40,520 nucleotides of DNA from CAZSMK01 sp964608095 (GTDB taxonomy: Bacteria; Sumerlaeota; Sumerlaeia; MWCT01; JAGHBZ01): contig CAZSMK010000098.1 of the NCBI GenBank assembly GCA_964608095.1, forward strand, positions 1 through 40,520, in the 5' to 3' direction. Numbering within the stretch: position 1 is the stretch's first letter; each line of letters opens with the position of its first letter. Positions 1 to 8,530 of the stretch are shown here, in pieces. Below the pieces are notes generated by a model. The model was given only the letters and a program-made list of their open reading frames with translations. It made no database searches and was not told the DNA's origin. The translations under genes and the position numbers were made by a program.

Positions 1-218
1 ATCGGTATCTTACAACAATAATGAGCACAACATTCAATCTTAAAACCGATTGTTTAGTCTAATTGTTTCCCGCAAAACTCCTATTTCGCGAATCTCTCAA
101 TCTGTGGTAAGTTTTCAGGAATTGAAGTAAAAAAGAAGGATTCCTTATCATCATCGGTATCATACCATAATGATGAAAGAACGCACAGATTATGCTCGAG
201 ACATCAAAAATAAAAGGG
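1..218. other. Left-edge non-coding stretch
   Basis: This stretch lies downstream of the minus-strand secreted-protein gene. It is AT-rich, and I found no coding signal with a ribosome binding site, no stable hairpin with a T-tract and no RNA gene. A short string, atcggtatc, occurs near base 1 and again near 153, which is not enough to call a repeat. Confidence 0.4.
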
Positions 219-953
219 TTAATAAAATACCCAATAACATGCAGAGAATTCACCTTTCAGATGTATATCATCGATGTAACACTCCAGAATCGAACCAATA
301 GGAACCGGTCCTGCATAAAAGTAAAAATATAGAAAGCGAGTTTGAGACAGCAGGTCGTGCAGACTCAAAGTCCCCGCCCCTTCAATTAAATCGGGATTCC
401 ACAAATCGATTTCAACCTTTTGAAATGTTTTGCCAGGTTCAGGCGTGTACGACCAATAAATCTTCGGATAATCAGGGTCAGGGTAAGTCTCTAACACTAT
501 TTGGAAAACTTGACCATTAAGGACAGGTTCAAAGCAGATAAAGAAGGTTAGCGTGTCAAATGACGTGATATTTCCCGGATAAGCCAATGTCGACTCTCCC
601 GCTACGGCCGGCATAGGTACACCAAATCCCGCGCTGATATATCCTTCGTAAATCCAGTGTGTCTCGGGAATAGTAGCCTTCAGTGCACCTATCGGAGTTT
701 GTTCTTGTGCCAAGATCAATCCCGAATCACTCAGGCTAAAGGTAGATAAGATATACCCCAGGGGCCACACATAATCAGAAATCCATTCGCGCATTACTCC
801 ATCAGCCATAAGATCCAGGTCTTCGACATCGTCCAGAACAAATGTACCGAAGGCGGCGGTTCTGCCCCCGATCTGGGTATAGCCATAAGGACAAAAAACA
901 AAAGTAAAAGTTAAAACCCAGAAGATAATGAATATGAGCGAATGTTTGCTCAT
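219..953 (-). CDS. Secreted beta-sandwich-like protein of unknown function
   Basis: The protein has 244 residues from the chosen start. The frame stays open further upstream, but that extension is a lysine run encoded by an A-rich tract. The ATG at 953 begins a convincing Sec signal peptide (MSKHS, then a hydrophobic core, ending near CPYGYTQ) and has purine-rich sequence just upstream. The mature part is rich in beta-prone and aromatic residues and ends with a YIDDIHLKG segment, the kind of edge strand seen in carbohydrate-binding jelly-roll domains. I see no catalytic motif and cannot name the family. It lies 129 bases downstream of rhaB on the same strand and may be co-transcribed with it. 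A role in binding carbohydrate outside the cytoplasm is inferred from fold impression and context only. Confidence 0.6.
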   Translation of the reverse strand: MSKHSLIFIIFWVLTFTFVFCPYGYTQIGGRTAAFGTFVLDDVEDLDLMADGVMREWISDYVWPLGYILSTFSLSDSGLILAQEQTPIGALKATIPETHWIYEGYISAGFGVPMPAVAGESTLAYPGNITSFDTLTFFICFEPVLNGQVFQIVLETYPDPDYPKIYWSYTPEPGKTFQKVEIDLWNPDLIEGAGTLSLHDLLSQTRFLYFYFYAGPVPIGSILECYIDDIHLKGEFSACYWVFY

Positions 954-1082
954 TCTTTTTCTCTTTTTCTTCTTCTTTTTTTTATATATTAATACTGGAT
1001 AAATTAAAACCACCTTATGTTAGTAGCATCTTTATGAGCTGATGTCAAGATAATGATTCTCGACTGTAATGAGGTTGGGGGG

Positions 1083-2576
1083 TCACATACCTGTTGTCTT
1101 TATATAGTTATTGTACGCATCGTACCAAGTTGCAATGTCCTCGGGGGAATACCGGTCAAGAGTGACTGATTGAGAGACGACGTGGCGCATTTGATTCAAT
1201 GAGTGCAATTCGCCAGCAGCCATGAGCTGCACACCAAGGTTGCCCATGGCAGTTGACTCGACAGGTCCTGTAATTACCTCTTTACCAAGTGCGTTCGCTA
1301 TCCATTGGCACAACAACGTGTTCCGACTTCCGCCACCGACGACGTAAAGGGTGTTAAAGCGTGTACCGCTCAATTCCTTTAGCTGCTCGAACACATACCG
1401 GATCTTGAATGCCATACTTTCAGTTATACACCGCAGGAGGTCTTCCGCTCGTTCCGGCACAGGTTGTCTTGTGTTTGCACAATAATCTCGAACGCGTTCG
1501 GGCATATTACCCGGTGCTAAAAAGAGTGGATCATCCGGGTCAATGAACGACCGAAAGGGCTGACCGTGGGTGGTTAATTCCGTAATCTCGTCCCAATTCA
1601 TCACCTTGCCTTGTTCTGCCCAGGTACGTCGCGTCTCCTGAAGTAACCATAGCCCTGTAAGGTTCTTGAGGAATCTGAATGTTCCATTGACGCCGCCCTC
1701 GTTTGTAAAGTTCCCCTTTAAACTTTCCGTCGTGATTATGGGCTTATCGAGTTCTGTACCGAGTAATGCCCAGGTACCCAATGAGAGATAGGCGAAGTGC
1801 GATTCTTGTGTCGGAACAGCCGCCACTGCGGAGGCTGTATCATGTGTTGCCACGGCTATCACGCGTGCGATGGTTTCGCCAATCTCATCCTGAACACTCG
1901 CCTGCATTCTACCCAGGTCTGTCCCGGGCTGCACAATATCCTGGAAAATAGTACGCGGTATCTGTAGCGCCCCAAGCAATTCTTCCGACCATTGCCCGCT
2001 ATGAGCATCAATAAGCTGCGTAGTGGTGGCATTGGTGTATTCCGACACCCACTCGCCGGTCAGGAAATAGTTGAACATGTCGGGAATCATAAGAAAAGAA
2101 TGCGCCTGCTCGAGCACTGATTTATGCATTTCCCGAAGCGCAATTAATTGATAAATGGAATTAAAAGGCAGGAATTGTATCCCCGTTATCTCGTAGATGC
2201 GGTCTCTGGCAATGTCGCTGAACACACGCTCCATCATTCCATCGGTGCGTTGGTCGCGGTAGTGGACGGGATTATGCATGAGTTGACTGGCACTGTCGAA
2301 AAGACCGAAGTCTACACCCCATGAATTTATGCCGATTGAATCAAGCGACTGCGATTCTTGCTTGAGGTATGCGATACCTTCTCTAATGCCCCGCTTGACC
2401 TCATGGTACAATCGCAGGATATCCCAATGCAACGTACCGAGGAGTTGCACCGGTTCATTGTCAAACCGATGAAGGACATCCATAGAGAGTCGTGTGCCGT
2501 CGAACGAACCGGCAATAACGCGCCCCGACGATGCCCCTAAATCAACGGCAATTCCGTTCCACATTTTTTTCGTCAT
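1083..2576 (-). CDS. rhaB: Rhamnulokinase
   Basis: A FGGY-family sugar kinase of 497 residues, close to the 489 of E. coli RhaB. It phosphorylates L-rhamnulose to L-rhamnulose-1-phosphate with ATP in the cytoplasm. Visible signatures are the N-terminal phosphate-binding segment AVDLGASSGRV, SWGVDFGLFD, ATHDTASAVAAVP, the SLGTWALLGTE strand and the C-terminal VVGGGSRNTLLCQWIANAL adenosine-binding motif. The frame extends 18 codons further, but the ATG at 2576 is chosen because AGAGG lies about 8 bases upstream and homology begins there. L-rhamnose isomerase and a rhamnosidase are encoded at 25110-29116, so the rhamnose genes are split across the window. The rhamnulose-1-phosphate aldolase needed to finish the pathway is not present here. 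Confidence 0.95.
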   Translation of the reverse strand: MTKKMWNGIAVDLGASSGRVIAGSFDGTRLSMDVLHRFDNEPVQLLGTLHWDILRLYHEVKRGIREGIAYLKQESQSLDSIGINSWGVDFGLFDSASQLMHNPVHYRDQRTDGMMERVFSDIARDRIYEITGIQFLPFNSIYQLIALREMHKSVLEQAHSFLMIPDMFNYFLTGEWVSEYTNATTTQLIDAHSGQWSEELLGALQIPRTIFQDIVQPGTDLGRMQASVQDEIGETIARVIAVATHDTASAVAAVPTQESHFAYLSLGTWALLGTELDKPIITTESLKGNFTNEGGVNGTFRFLKNLTGLWLLQETRRTWAEQGKVMNWDEITELTTHGQPFRSFIDPDDPLFLAPGNMPERVRDYCANTRQPVPERAEDLLRCITESMAFKIRYVFEQLKELSGTRFNTLYVVGGGSRNTLLCQWIANALGKEVITGPVESTAMGNLGVQLMAAGELHSLNQMRHVVSQSVTLDRYSPEDIATWYDAYNNYIKTTGM

Positions 2577-2643
2577 AAGATGCCCTCTTTCTCTGGCGTC
2601 TCGAAAAAATGACACTGCATAGCGTATCAACGCTTGACGGCTA

Positions 2644-2668
2644 TGACAATCTCAAAAAAGTGTTGTCA
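2644..2668. promoter_or_regulatory. Candidate operator, TGACAA-N13-TTGTCA
   Basis: A perfect 6-bp inverted repeat with 13 bases between the arms, centred about 80 bases upstream of the rhaB start codon. The geometry suits a dimeric repressor. No matching regulator gene is visible in the window, so this is a pattern-based guess. Confidence 0.25.
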
Positions 2669-2806
2669 CGATGCACATTTATTATTTATGGCGAATACTC
2701 TTAGTCTCGGAATATATTTAAATTTATGATCTTTGGTTAGATATATAGTCATGAGCACAATTGCCACCCCATCCCGTCTCGTGTGACGATTGTACTATTG
2801 CGCGAT

Positions 2807-2823
2807 GAGGATAATGAATCCTC
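2807..2823. promoter_or_regulatory. Candidate operator, GAGGAT-N5-ATCCTC
   Basis: A perfect 6-bp inverted repeat with a 5-base centre, next to the TTGACT hexamer at 2825-2830 and about 70 bases upstream of the ATG at 2895. Its position beside a possible -35 element suggests a repressor site. It could also be chance. Confidence 0.22.
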
Positions 2824-2894
2824 CTTGACTTCATTTAACGAATGATAAAGAAATAGGTGTCTCGTTTATATCTTGTGATTACAGGAGTTTGATT

Positions 2895-5800
2895 ATGCAT
2901 CTATTAGAGAAATTTTCTATCGTTCCATATGTTGCTATTTTCATGATTTTTCTTTTACCTGCTGGTGATAAAGCGTTTTGTTCTCAACCGGACTATTATG
3001 AAGATTTTGAGACAAGTCTCGATAACTGGAGGGTAGGGGATAAAGGAAAACAACCCTTGGTCTTGGTGGACGACAGGGCACGTTCAGGAAAGCGATGCGC
3101 CTATTCGGGCGCTCCCGGAAACATGAGGGTATCGCGCTACACATTTCCGTTGCCCCTTGTCGGGAGATTGGAGATATGGTTTTACGACGATATGGCAGCG
3201 GAGAAGCATCAAATCGCCGGGGCTAACAGCAACAATAATGAATTGCTTGGCATTGTGTGTAAAGGCGGGGATACCTACGAGGTCAGGGTGGGAAAGACCT
3301 ATGCAAAAACGTCTGTCAAGCGTACAGGAGGTTGGCACGAGTTTGCCTGGGAGTGCGATGGGGTAAAGACCACCGCATTCATTGATGGAACGAAAGTGTA
3401 CGTAAACGATCGGCTTGACCGAATCGCCTATATAGCGCTTGGCAGTTTCTGGGATGCGTCCACAGGATGGTGGGATGATCTCAGGGCATATATAAAACCA
3501 CCTTCTGCTGCTTATGCCTTTGTGGAAGCAGAGTATGCGTTCCGCCAGACGATTTCCGAAGATTCTCCACTCGGCATTATGAAACTTAACGGCGCCTCGG
3601 GTAAGGCAATCAAATTACCTGCTTCTTCGGGATTCATAACCGAATGGGCGCTTTTTGCCGAAGAAGAGAAACCCTATCGTGTGCTTTTTAAATATGCGAC
3701 GGACAACGGAACATCGGTGCAAAATATTATGTTTAACGGCGCTCAATCCGAGGTTGAGTTTTCCGATACTGGCGGCGCGGATTTGTGGGATTATTGTGCG
3801 GTAGGGGTGAAGGCTGAGACGGGATTACAACCTCTTCAAATAAAGGCACAAGAAGCCTGCTTGATCCTGGATTGGATAGCGCTTATACCCGAGGGCAGTA
3901 ACCCAGAGAGTTACGGAGAGGAGTTTGACCGATGGTTGCTGAAACGAGACTGGCTCGAGCGCGCGGTAAACCTGACTTCTTCAAGGGCTCAAGAGGCGGG
4001 CATTGAACCACCTCGATGGAATGATTGGTGCACTACCACATCCCTGCCACGAGAACGCGTGTTAAAGAATCGTATCGAGCAAGAATACGATGATATTTTC
4101 CACTCGATTGATGCAGTCCTTGAGAGCCAGAAACCACTACTCGAGTCTTCGTGGGCGGTGACTCCCTTCAGAGGTATAGGTGAGGAAACAGAACTATCGC
4201 GTGAATATCTCCGGCGTTTAGTGCGTTATCTAAACTATTCATTACCCAAAATCACCGACTGGCATTATGCACCCGATTGTCGGTACCATAAACGAGACGA
4301 TCACCTTGAACACGGTGTGCGGCAGAACGCTGTTGTTGCGTTTGCATACAGCAGTATGCTGCTCGGGACATGGGATGAGGCAGGTGCTTCATTCCATGAA
4401 GCGCCTGTTGGCGTTTCACGCAAAAAGGTCGAAGAGGATTTGATACAATTACTGCGTTACATTACCATAACTCATAAGGCAAACTTTCTCCCCACAGGAG
4501 ATGGGGAGCCGTGGGGCGATCACTGGCAGTCCGCACACTGGGCAAATTTCGCAGGTCAAGCCGCATGGCACGTGTGGGACGATTTACCCGATGACATTAA
4601 ACTCATGACCGTACGAATGCTGATGTATGAAGCAAACCGGTTCAACAAGCGTCCTCCGGATTCCGGCGTTTTAATCGATACCAAGGCAGAGGAGAACGCG
4701 TGGAATTCACAAATTATCGCGCTTGCCGCCTGCATGCTCCCCGGGCATCCGAATAACGAAATCTGGAGCGAACAAGCGATTGTCTGGATGCTCAATTCAC
4801 TTATCCGTGAAGCGGATCGAGACGAATCGCGCATAGTCGATGGAAAACCGGTCAAAGAGCGTGTCAAAGCGGTGACCATTCATCCGGACTTTACCCTTGA
4901 AAATCATGGTCGAGTTCATCCCGACTATATGGCGTGCGGATACCTCAAGTTACGTAACGCACATCTCTACAGGGCTGCAGGTAAACCTGTGCCTGCAAGC
5001 TGCTTTTACGGTCTTCAGGAAACCTTTGACATTCTTTATCATCTGACTGCTATTAATGGTTCTTTTTTCTATGTCAATGGACAGGACTGGCGCCCGCATC
5101 GCCACGACACATGTCTTATCATGTGGGGAAGCACAAACACGGTGATGAACGACCGGAAGGGTGCATACCTCGAGCGCGCAACACTGGACTTTCTCGAACG
5201 GATGCATGCCCCGTTCAAGGACGGTACGGTTGCCGACCCCCGGACGTACATCTACCCAAATCCTGAAGAGGAGATGATGGCGCGCTACGCCGAATTATAT
5301 CTACATCATCGAATGTACGGCGATGGACCTCCGCCACTGTCAAAAAGCGAATTTCTGAAAAGCCAATCGTATGCGCGCGTATTCGAAATCGGCGGGTTTG
5401 TCACACACCGCACCCCGACCAAGTTCGCTTCATTCGCCTGGAAAAACGGCGCAATGGGTCTGGTGTTCCCCTCGGATGACACATGGTTCACGGCGCCATC
5501 TGATCGCGGTCTTGTGGGAAGAATCACCTGTGCGGATGTTTTCGATACTCGTCCCGATGTTACCACGCATACCCTTGTTGCGTATGATGGCTTCTCCTTT
5601 GGCGCTCGTATAAAACGGTGTGAAGGAAAAATAGAGCAATGGGCGGTAATGGTTTCTCTTCCTGACGATCCCGTCGTATATATCGAGCGCCTTGTTGCGG
5701 TTGAGGATATAGAGGTTCGCGAAGTCGCCACTGCTATTGCGGCACTATTCAACGAAGATGCGCCCGGCATAATTCCCAATCACCGCACTCTTCGCCATGC

Positions 5801-6236
5801 ACATGATTCTGTCGCCATTACAGGCGTATCGGATGAACCTGAAGAGATATATGAGTGGAAATCCCGATGGGTAAATGTCGAGGGCAAGTTGGGCTTTGTG
5901 ACTACACAGGGGACGATTGCCTACCGAGATAACAATCAGTATCGTTCCGGTCGTTTAGAAGAGGAGATTGTGGGGAACTACCATAAGGATATGGGACGGG
6001 TGACCGGCGGCACAGAAATCAGTGCAACTGCGATAGCGCTAATACCAAACCAGGCGCCTGAGCAAACCTCGTCGGTTCGACTGACTCTCGAACGGATAAG
6101 TGATACGGGTTTGCTCGTTTGTTTCGATGATGTTCATATCCTGGCAAACATGGGTTCTCGCCACAAGATCATTACGCTTGAAGGTAAAAACTACGAGCTC
6201 GATTCTCTCGAGGTCAAAATTCTGAACGGTTCATAA
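2895..6236 (+). CDS. Large secreted toroid-type protein, candidate polysaccharide lyase
   Basis: The protein has 1113 residues. The ATG at 2895 is chosen because AGGAG (2883-2887) lies 7 bases upstream; the in-frame TTG at 2889 is too close to it. A signal peptide covers about residues 1-29. Next come a LamG-like beta-sandwich (about 31-195, with WHEFAWECDG and DDLRAY strands), a CBM6/35-like beta domain (about 203-338), a long alpha-helical region (about 350-820) and a C-terminal beta-rich region (about 825-1113). This helical-toroid plus beta-sandwich order is the layout of PL8, PL12, PL15, PL17 and PL21 lyases. ENHGRVHPDY at 669-678 contains Asn, His and Tyr residues that could form the active site. 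I cannot place it in a known PL family. It sits between rhaB and the kdu operon. Lyase function is inference; a glycoside hydrolase is possible. Confidence 0.7.
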   Translation: MHLLEKFSIVPYVAIFMIFLLPAGDKAFCSQPDYYEDFETSLDNWRVGDKGKQPLVLVDDRARSGKRCAYSGAPGNMRVSRYTFPLPLVGRLEIWFYDDMAAEKHQIAGANSNNNELLGIVCKGGDTYEVRVGKTYAKTSVKRTGGWHEFAWECDGVKTTAFIDGTKVYVNDRLDRIAYIALGSFWDASTGWWDDLRAYIKPPSAAYAFVEAEYAFRQTISEDSPLGIMKLNGASGKAIKLPASSGFITEWALFAEEEKPYRVLFKYATDNGTSVQNIMFNGAQSEVEFSDTGGADLWDYCAVGVKAETGLQPLQIKAQEACLILDWIALIPEGSNPESYGEEFDRWLLKRDWLERAVNLTSSRAQEAGIEPPRWNDWCTTTSLPRERVLKNRIEQEYDDIFHSIDAVLESQKPLLESSWAVTPFRGIGEETELSREYLRRLVRYLNYSLPKITDWHYAPDCRYHKRDDHLEHGVRQNAVVAFAYSSMLLGTWDEAGASFHEAPVGVSRKKVEEDLIQLLRYITITHKANFLPTGDGEPWGDHWQSAHWANFAGQAAWHVWDDLPDDIKLMTVRMLMYEANRFNKRPPDSGVLIDTKAEENAWNSQIIALAACMLPGHPNNEIWSEQAIVWMLNSLIREADRDESRIVDGKPVKERVKAVTIHPDFTLENHGRVHPDYMACGYLKLRNAHLYRAAGKPVPASCFYGLQETFDILYHLTAINGSFFYVNGQDWRPHRHDTCLIMWGSTNTVMNDRKGAYLERATLDFLERMHAPFKDGTVADPRTYIYPNPEEEMMARYAELYLHHRMYGDGPPPLSKSEFLKSQSYARVFEIGGFVTHRTPTKFASFAWKNGAMGLVFPSDDTWFTAPSDRGLVGRITCADVFDTRPDVTTHTLVAYDGFSFGARIKRCEGKIEQWAVMVSLPDDPVVYIERLVAVEDIEVREVATAIAALFNEDAPGIIPNHRTLRHAHDSVAITGVSDEPEEIYEWKSRWVNVEGKLGFVTTQGTIAYRDNNQYRSGRLEEEIVGNYHKDMGRVTGGTEISATAIALIPNQAPEQTSSVRLTLERISDTGLLVCFDDVHILANMGSRHKIITLEGKNYELDSLEVKILNGS

Positions 6237-6339
6237 AGCGATAGATGTCCTTTCGTTATATGCCCGACAACATCTATCCTGCGTTGACTCAAAGACGATA
6301 ATTATGGTCTAAGCCACAAACTATCGCTTAAGAAACTGT

Positions 6340-6369
6340 TTGACCTTTAAGTTAATATATTGATATAGA
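6340..6369 (+). promoter_or_regulatory. Candidate sigma-70 promoter of the kdu/TRAP operon
   Basis: TTGACC (6340-6345) and TATAGA (6364-6369) are separated by 18 bases, about 65 bases upstream of the ATG at 6436. The site lies in the 199-base gap after the 2895 gene, so the downstream operon can be transcribed on its own. Confidence 0.4.
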
Positions 6370-6435
6370 ACAATTTGTAGAACTTAAGGAAGTAGATTTA
6401 TGAAAGAGATTATTTTTCTTTGATGAGGAGGTTTC

Positions 6436-7599
6436 ATGATGAAGTATTATATTAAATCTACGATAATAACTTTAATTATTTCAATGTTTTTTATTTCCTC
6501 GTTTGCTGAACTTTCCATTGAAATTTCCAATCCTACAAAACGGGCATGGGTGGAGGCTCCAGTGGTTGTCGCATGGAACGAACAGTTGAACACCCTCGGT
6601 TCGACCGACCTCGTTCTTTACGGTTCGGAACTTCTACCGGTTCAGGTTGACGACCTCGACGGAGACCGCAAGCCCGACGAAATTGTGTTTCTCGTTAACC
6701 TTCGTCCCGGTGAAACAAAAACGTATACAGTGAAGAAAAATACCTTCGGGTTTGAGCCACCCCCTCGCGCTCATGCAGGTATGTATCTGAAAGGGATTGA
6801 AGGGGCGGGTTGGGAATCCGACCGCCTGGCGTTCAGGATTTACTGGGATGAGCGAAACGCAACGGACATCTACTGCAAACGAACACCTGTTCTCGGGCTC
6901 GAACAATATGCCAGGCCTGAGGTAAATTACCACGTCGAGACTCCATGGGGTATGGACGTGTTGAAAGTAGGTCCCGCCCTGGGTGTCGGTGGATTCGGCG
7001 TTTGGCTGGATGACAAGGTTCAAAAGGTTGTAAAAACCGACAGGGATTTCAAGGTGATTGTGAATGGACCGATTCGCGCCGTCGTCGACCTCATCTACAC
7101 CAACTGGAGCGTGGGTTCACGGAAGTTCAACCTGAACGTGCGAATCAGTATGATCGCGGGTCAGCGCTGGTCTGAAACTGAACTTCGGCTCGTTCCGCTG
7201 GATGACGGTGCCTACCCCGAGTTCGTGACTGGTGTCGTAATACACGACGAGACCACACTTATACAAGACAAAGCCGCAGGAATACTCGGCAGGTGGGGTC
7301 TTCAAGCACTTGCGCCCGGTGAAAAGCCGAAAGGGAGCAATCTGGGGTTTGGGGTCGTGGTCTGCCCCGCGGACATTGTCGAGTTCGGCGATGATGGGAT
7401 TAATTCCTTTGTGCGCTTGAAGGGAAAAATGGAATCAACTTCCGAACAATCTGAAGCGAGGCAACCGATGTATGTGCAGTACAAATCGCACGCCAGCTGG
7501 GTCAACGAACCTGGTGGCGCCGATTCGACACAGGCTTATGAAACCATGCTTCGCGACCTCGCTCTCCTTGAACCGAAAGTTTCATTTTCAAACAAATAA
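6436..7599 (+). CDS. Secreted DUF4861-like protein
   Basis: 387 residues with a signal peptide (about 1-24, ending near SSFAE). The start has a strong GAGGAGG site at 6425-6431. The sequence order matches what I recall of DUF4861 proteins: an N-terminal beta domain on wording like VVAWNEQL, a FRIYWDERNATDIY segment, a glycine-rich GPALGVGGFGVW stretch and a C-terminal region ending in helices. DUF4861 proteins are typically found in polysaccharide-utilisation loci beside GH105 and heparinase-like enzymes, but I know of no established reaction for them. It is the first gene of a plus-strand operon, 30 bases before kduI. It probably acts in the periplasm or outside the cell on uronate-containing oligosaccharides, which is inferred from context. 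The family assignment is from memory of sequence style and needs a profile search. Confidence 0.72.
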   Translation: MMKYYIKSTIITLIISMFFISSFAELSIEISNPTKRAWVEAPVVVAWNEQLNTLGSTDLVLYGSELLPVQVDDLDGDRKPDEIVFLVNLRPGETKTYTVKKNTFGFEPPPRAHAGMYLKGIEGAGWESDRLAFRIYWDERNATDIYCKRTPVLGLEQYARPEVNYHVETPWGMDVLKVGPALGVGGFGVWLDDKVQKVVKTDRDFKVIVNGPIRAVVDLIYTNWSVGSRKFNLNVRISMIAGQRWSETELRLVPLDDGAYPEFVTGVVIHDETTLIQDKAAGILGRWGLQALAPGEKPKGSNLGFGVVVCPADIVEFGDDGINSFVRLKGKMESTSEQSEARQPMYVQYKSHASWVNEPGGADSTQAYETMLRDLALLEPKVSFSNK

Positions 7600-7629
7600 A
7601 AACTCGTGTTTCTGGAAAGGATGAGAACT

Positions 7630-8460
7630 ATGGAAGTGCGTTATTTACCAGATCCTGTACGGTACAAAACTCTCGGAACTCCGGAGTTGAGAAGTAATTT
7701 TCTTATCGAGGAGCTTTTCGTCCCCGGTTCCGTACGCCTCGTGTATTGCAGTGTGGACCGGACAATTGTAGGTTCTGCAGTTCCCACACTTAAACCATTA
7801 CAGCTGGAGGGGGGCTCAGAACTGGCATCCGAATACTTTGCGGAACGTCGTGAGATCGGGGTTATAAACATAGGCGAGCCCGGCACAATCCGGGTCGATG
7901 AAAAAGAATACGAGCTCGGTCATTCCGATTTCCTCTACATAAGCCGCGGCAGCAGAGAGATTGAATTCACAAGCAAGGTTATAAACACACCCGCGTACTT
8001 CTACCTTCTGAGTTATCCCGCGCACAAAGAGTACCCAACCACACATGCAACGCTCTCCGACATTGAAGCCGCTAATCTCGGTTCGATGGAGGAATCGAAT
8101 AAACGAAACCTCTACAAAGTTATCCATCCCGGGGGAATCAAAAGCTGCCAGCTCGTAATGGGACTGACCATACTCGAGGAAGGCTCGATCTGGAATACCA
8201 TGTCCGCTCACACCCATGAACGCAGGTCGGAAGTTTATATGTATTTCGATATTCCCGACGATTCCGTAGTGTTTCATTTCATGGGTTTACCGGAAGAAAC
8301 ACGCCATATTGTTGTGCGGAATAGACAGGCAGTCTTGTCGCCGAGCTGGTCTATACACGCAGGCGCCGGGACACGCAATTACAAGTTTGTCTGGGGAATG
8401 GGCGGCGAAAATCAGGAATTTGCCGACATGGATTCTGTAGCGATGGATAAGATATCGTAG
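7630..8460 (+). CDS. kduI: 5-dehydro-4-deoxy-D-glucuronate isomerase
   Basis: KduI interconverts 5-keto-4-deoxyuronate and 3-deoxy-D-glycero-2,5-hexodiulosonate, the first step after an unsaturated uronate opens. The protein has 276 residues against 278 in E. coli, with similarity over the whole length. The metal ligands are conserved: H194 and H196 in the AHTHERRSEVY segment, E201, and the histidine of SPSWSIHAG, in the same order as E. coli H196, H198, E203 and H245. The frame opens at a GTG at 7606 and contains an ATG at 7621. I chose the ATG at 7630 because MEVRY aligns with the E. coli MDVRQ start and GGAAAGG lies about 9 bases upstream. It is second in the operon, before the TRAP transporter genes. 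Confidence 0.95.
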   Translation: MEVRYLPDPVRYKTLGTPELRSNFLIEELFVPGSVRLVYCSVDRTIVGSAVPTLKPLQLEGGSELASEYFAERREIGVINIGEPGTIRVDEKEYELGHSDFLYISRGSREIEFTSKVINTPAYFYLLSYPAHKEYPTTHATLSDIEAANLGSMEESNKRNLYKVIHPGGIKSCQLVMGLTILEEGSIWNTMSAHTHERRSEVYMYFDIPDDSVVFHFMGLPEETRHIVVRNRQAVLSPSWSIHAGAGTRNYKFVWGMGGENQEFADMDSVAMDKIS

Positions 8461-8530
8461 CCTTGAAAAAAAAGAGTGTGTGCCTCTACACGTATGATAA
8501 AAGAAATCCCGATGAAAAGGGGAGAAGATA

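Larger units (their letters stand above)
2577..2894. other. Divergent intergenic region, rhaB versus the 2895 gene
   Basis: 318 bases between two divergently transcribed genes. It should hold both promoters. A TTGACT element at 2825-2830 is followed by an A/T-rich stretch, but the spacing to a -10-like hexamer is short, so I do not call a promoter. Two inverted repeats are listed separately. No RNA gene or small ORF with a ribosome binding site was found. Confidence 0.4.

Noticed and set aside
954..1013. Lysine-rich N-terminal extension of the first secreted protein
   Set aside because: It arises from an A-rich leader; the signal peptide begins at the internal ATG at 953.
6240..6278. Hairpin GATAGATGT/ACATCTATC after the 2895 gene as a terminator
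   Set aside because: The 21-base loop is long and no T-tract follows.
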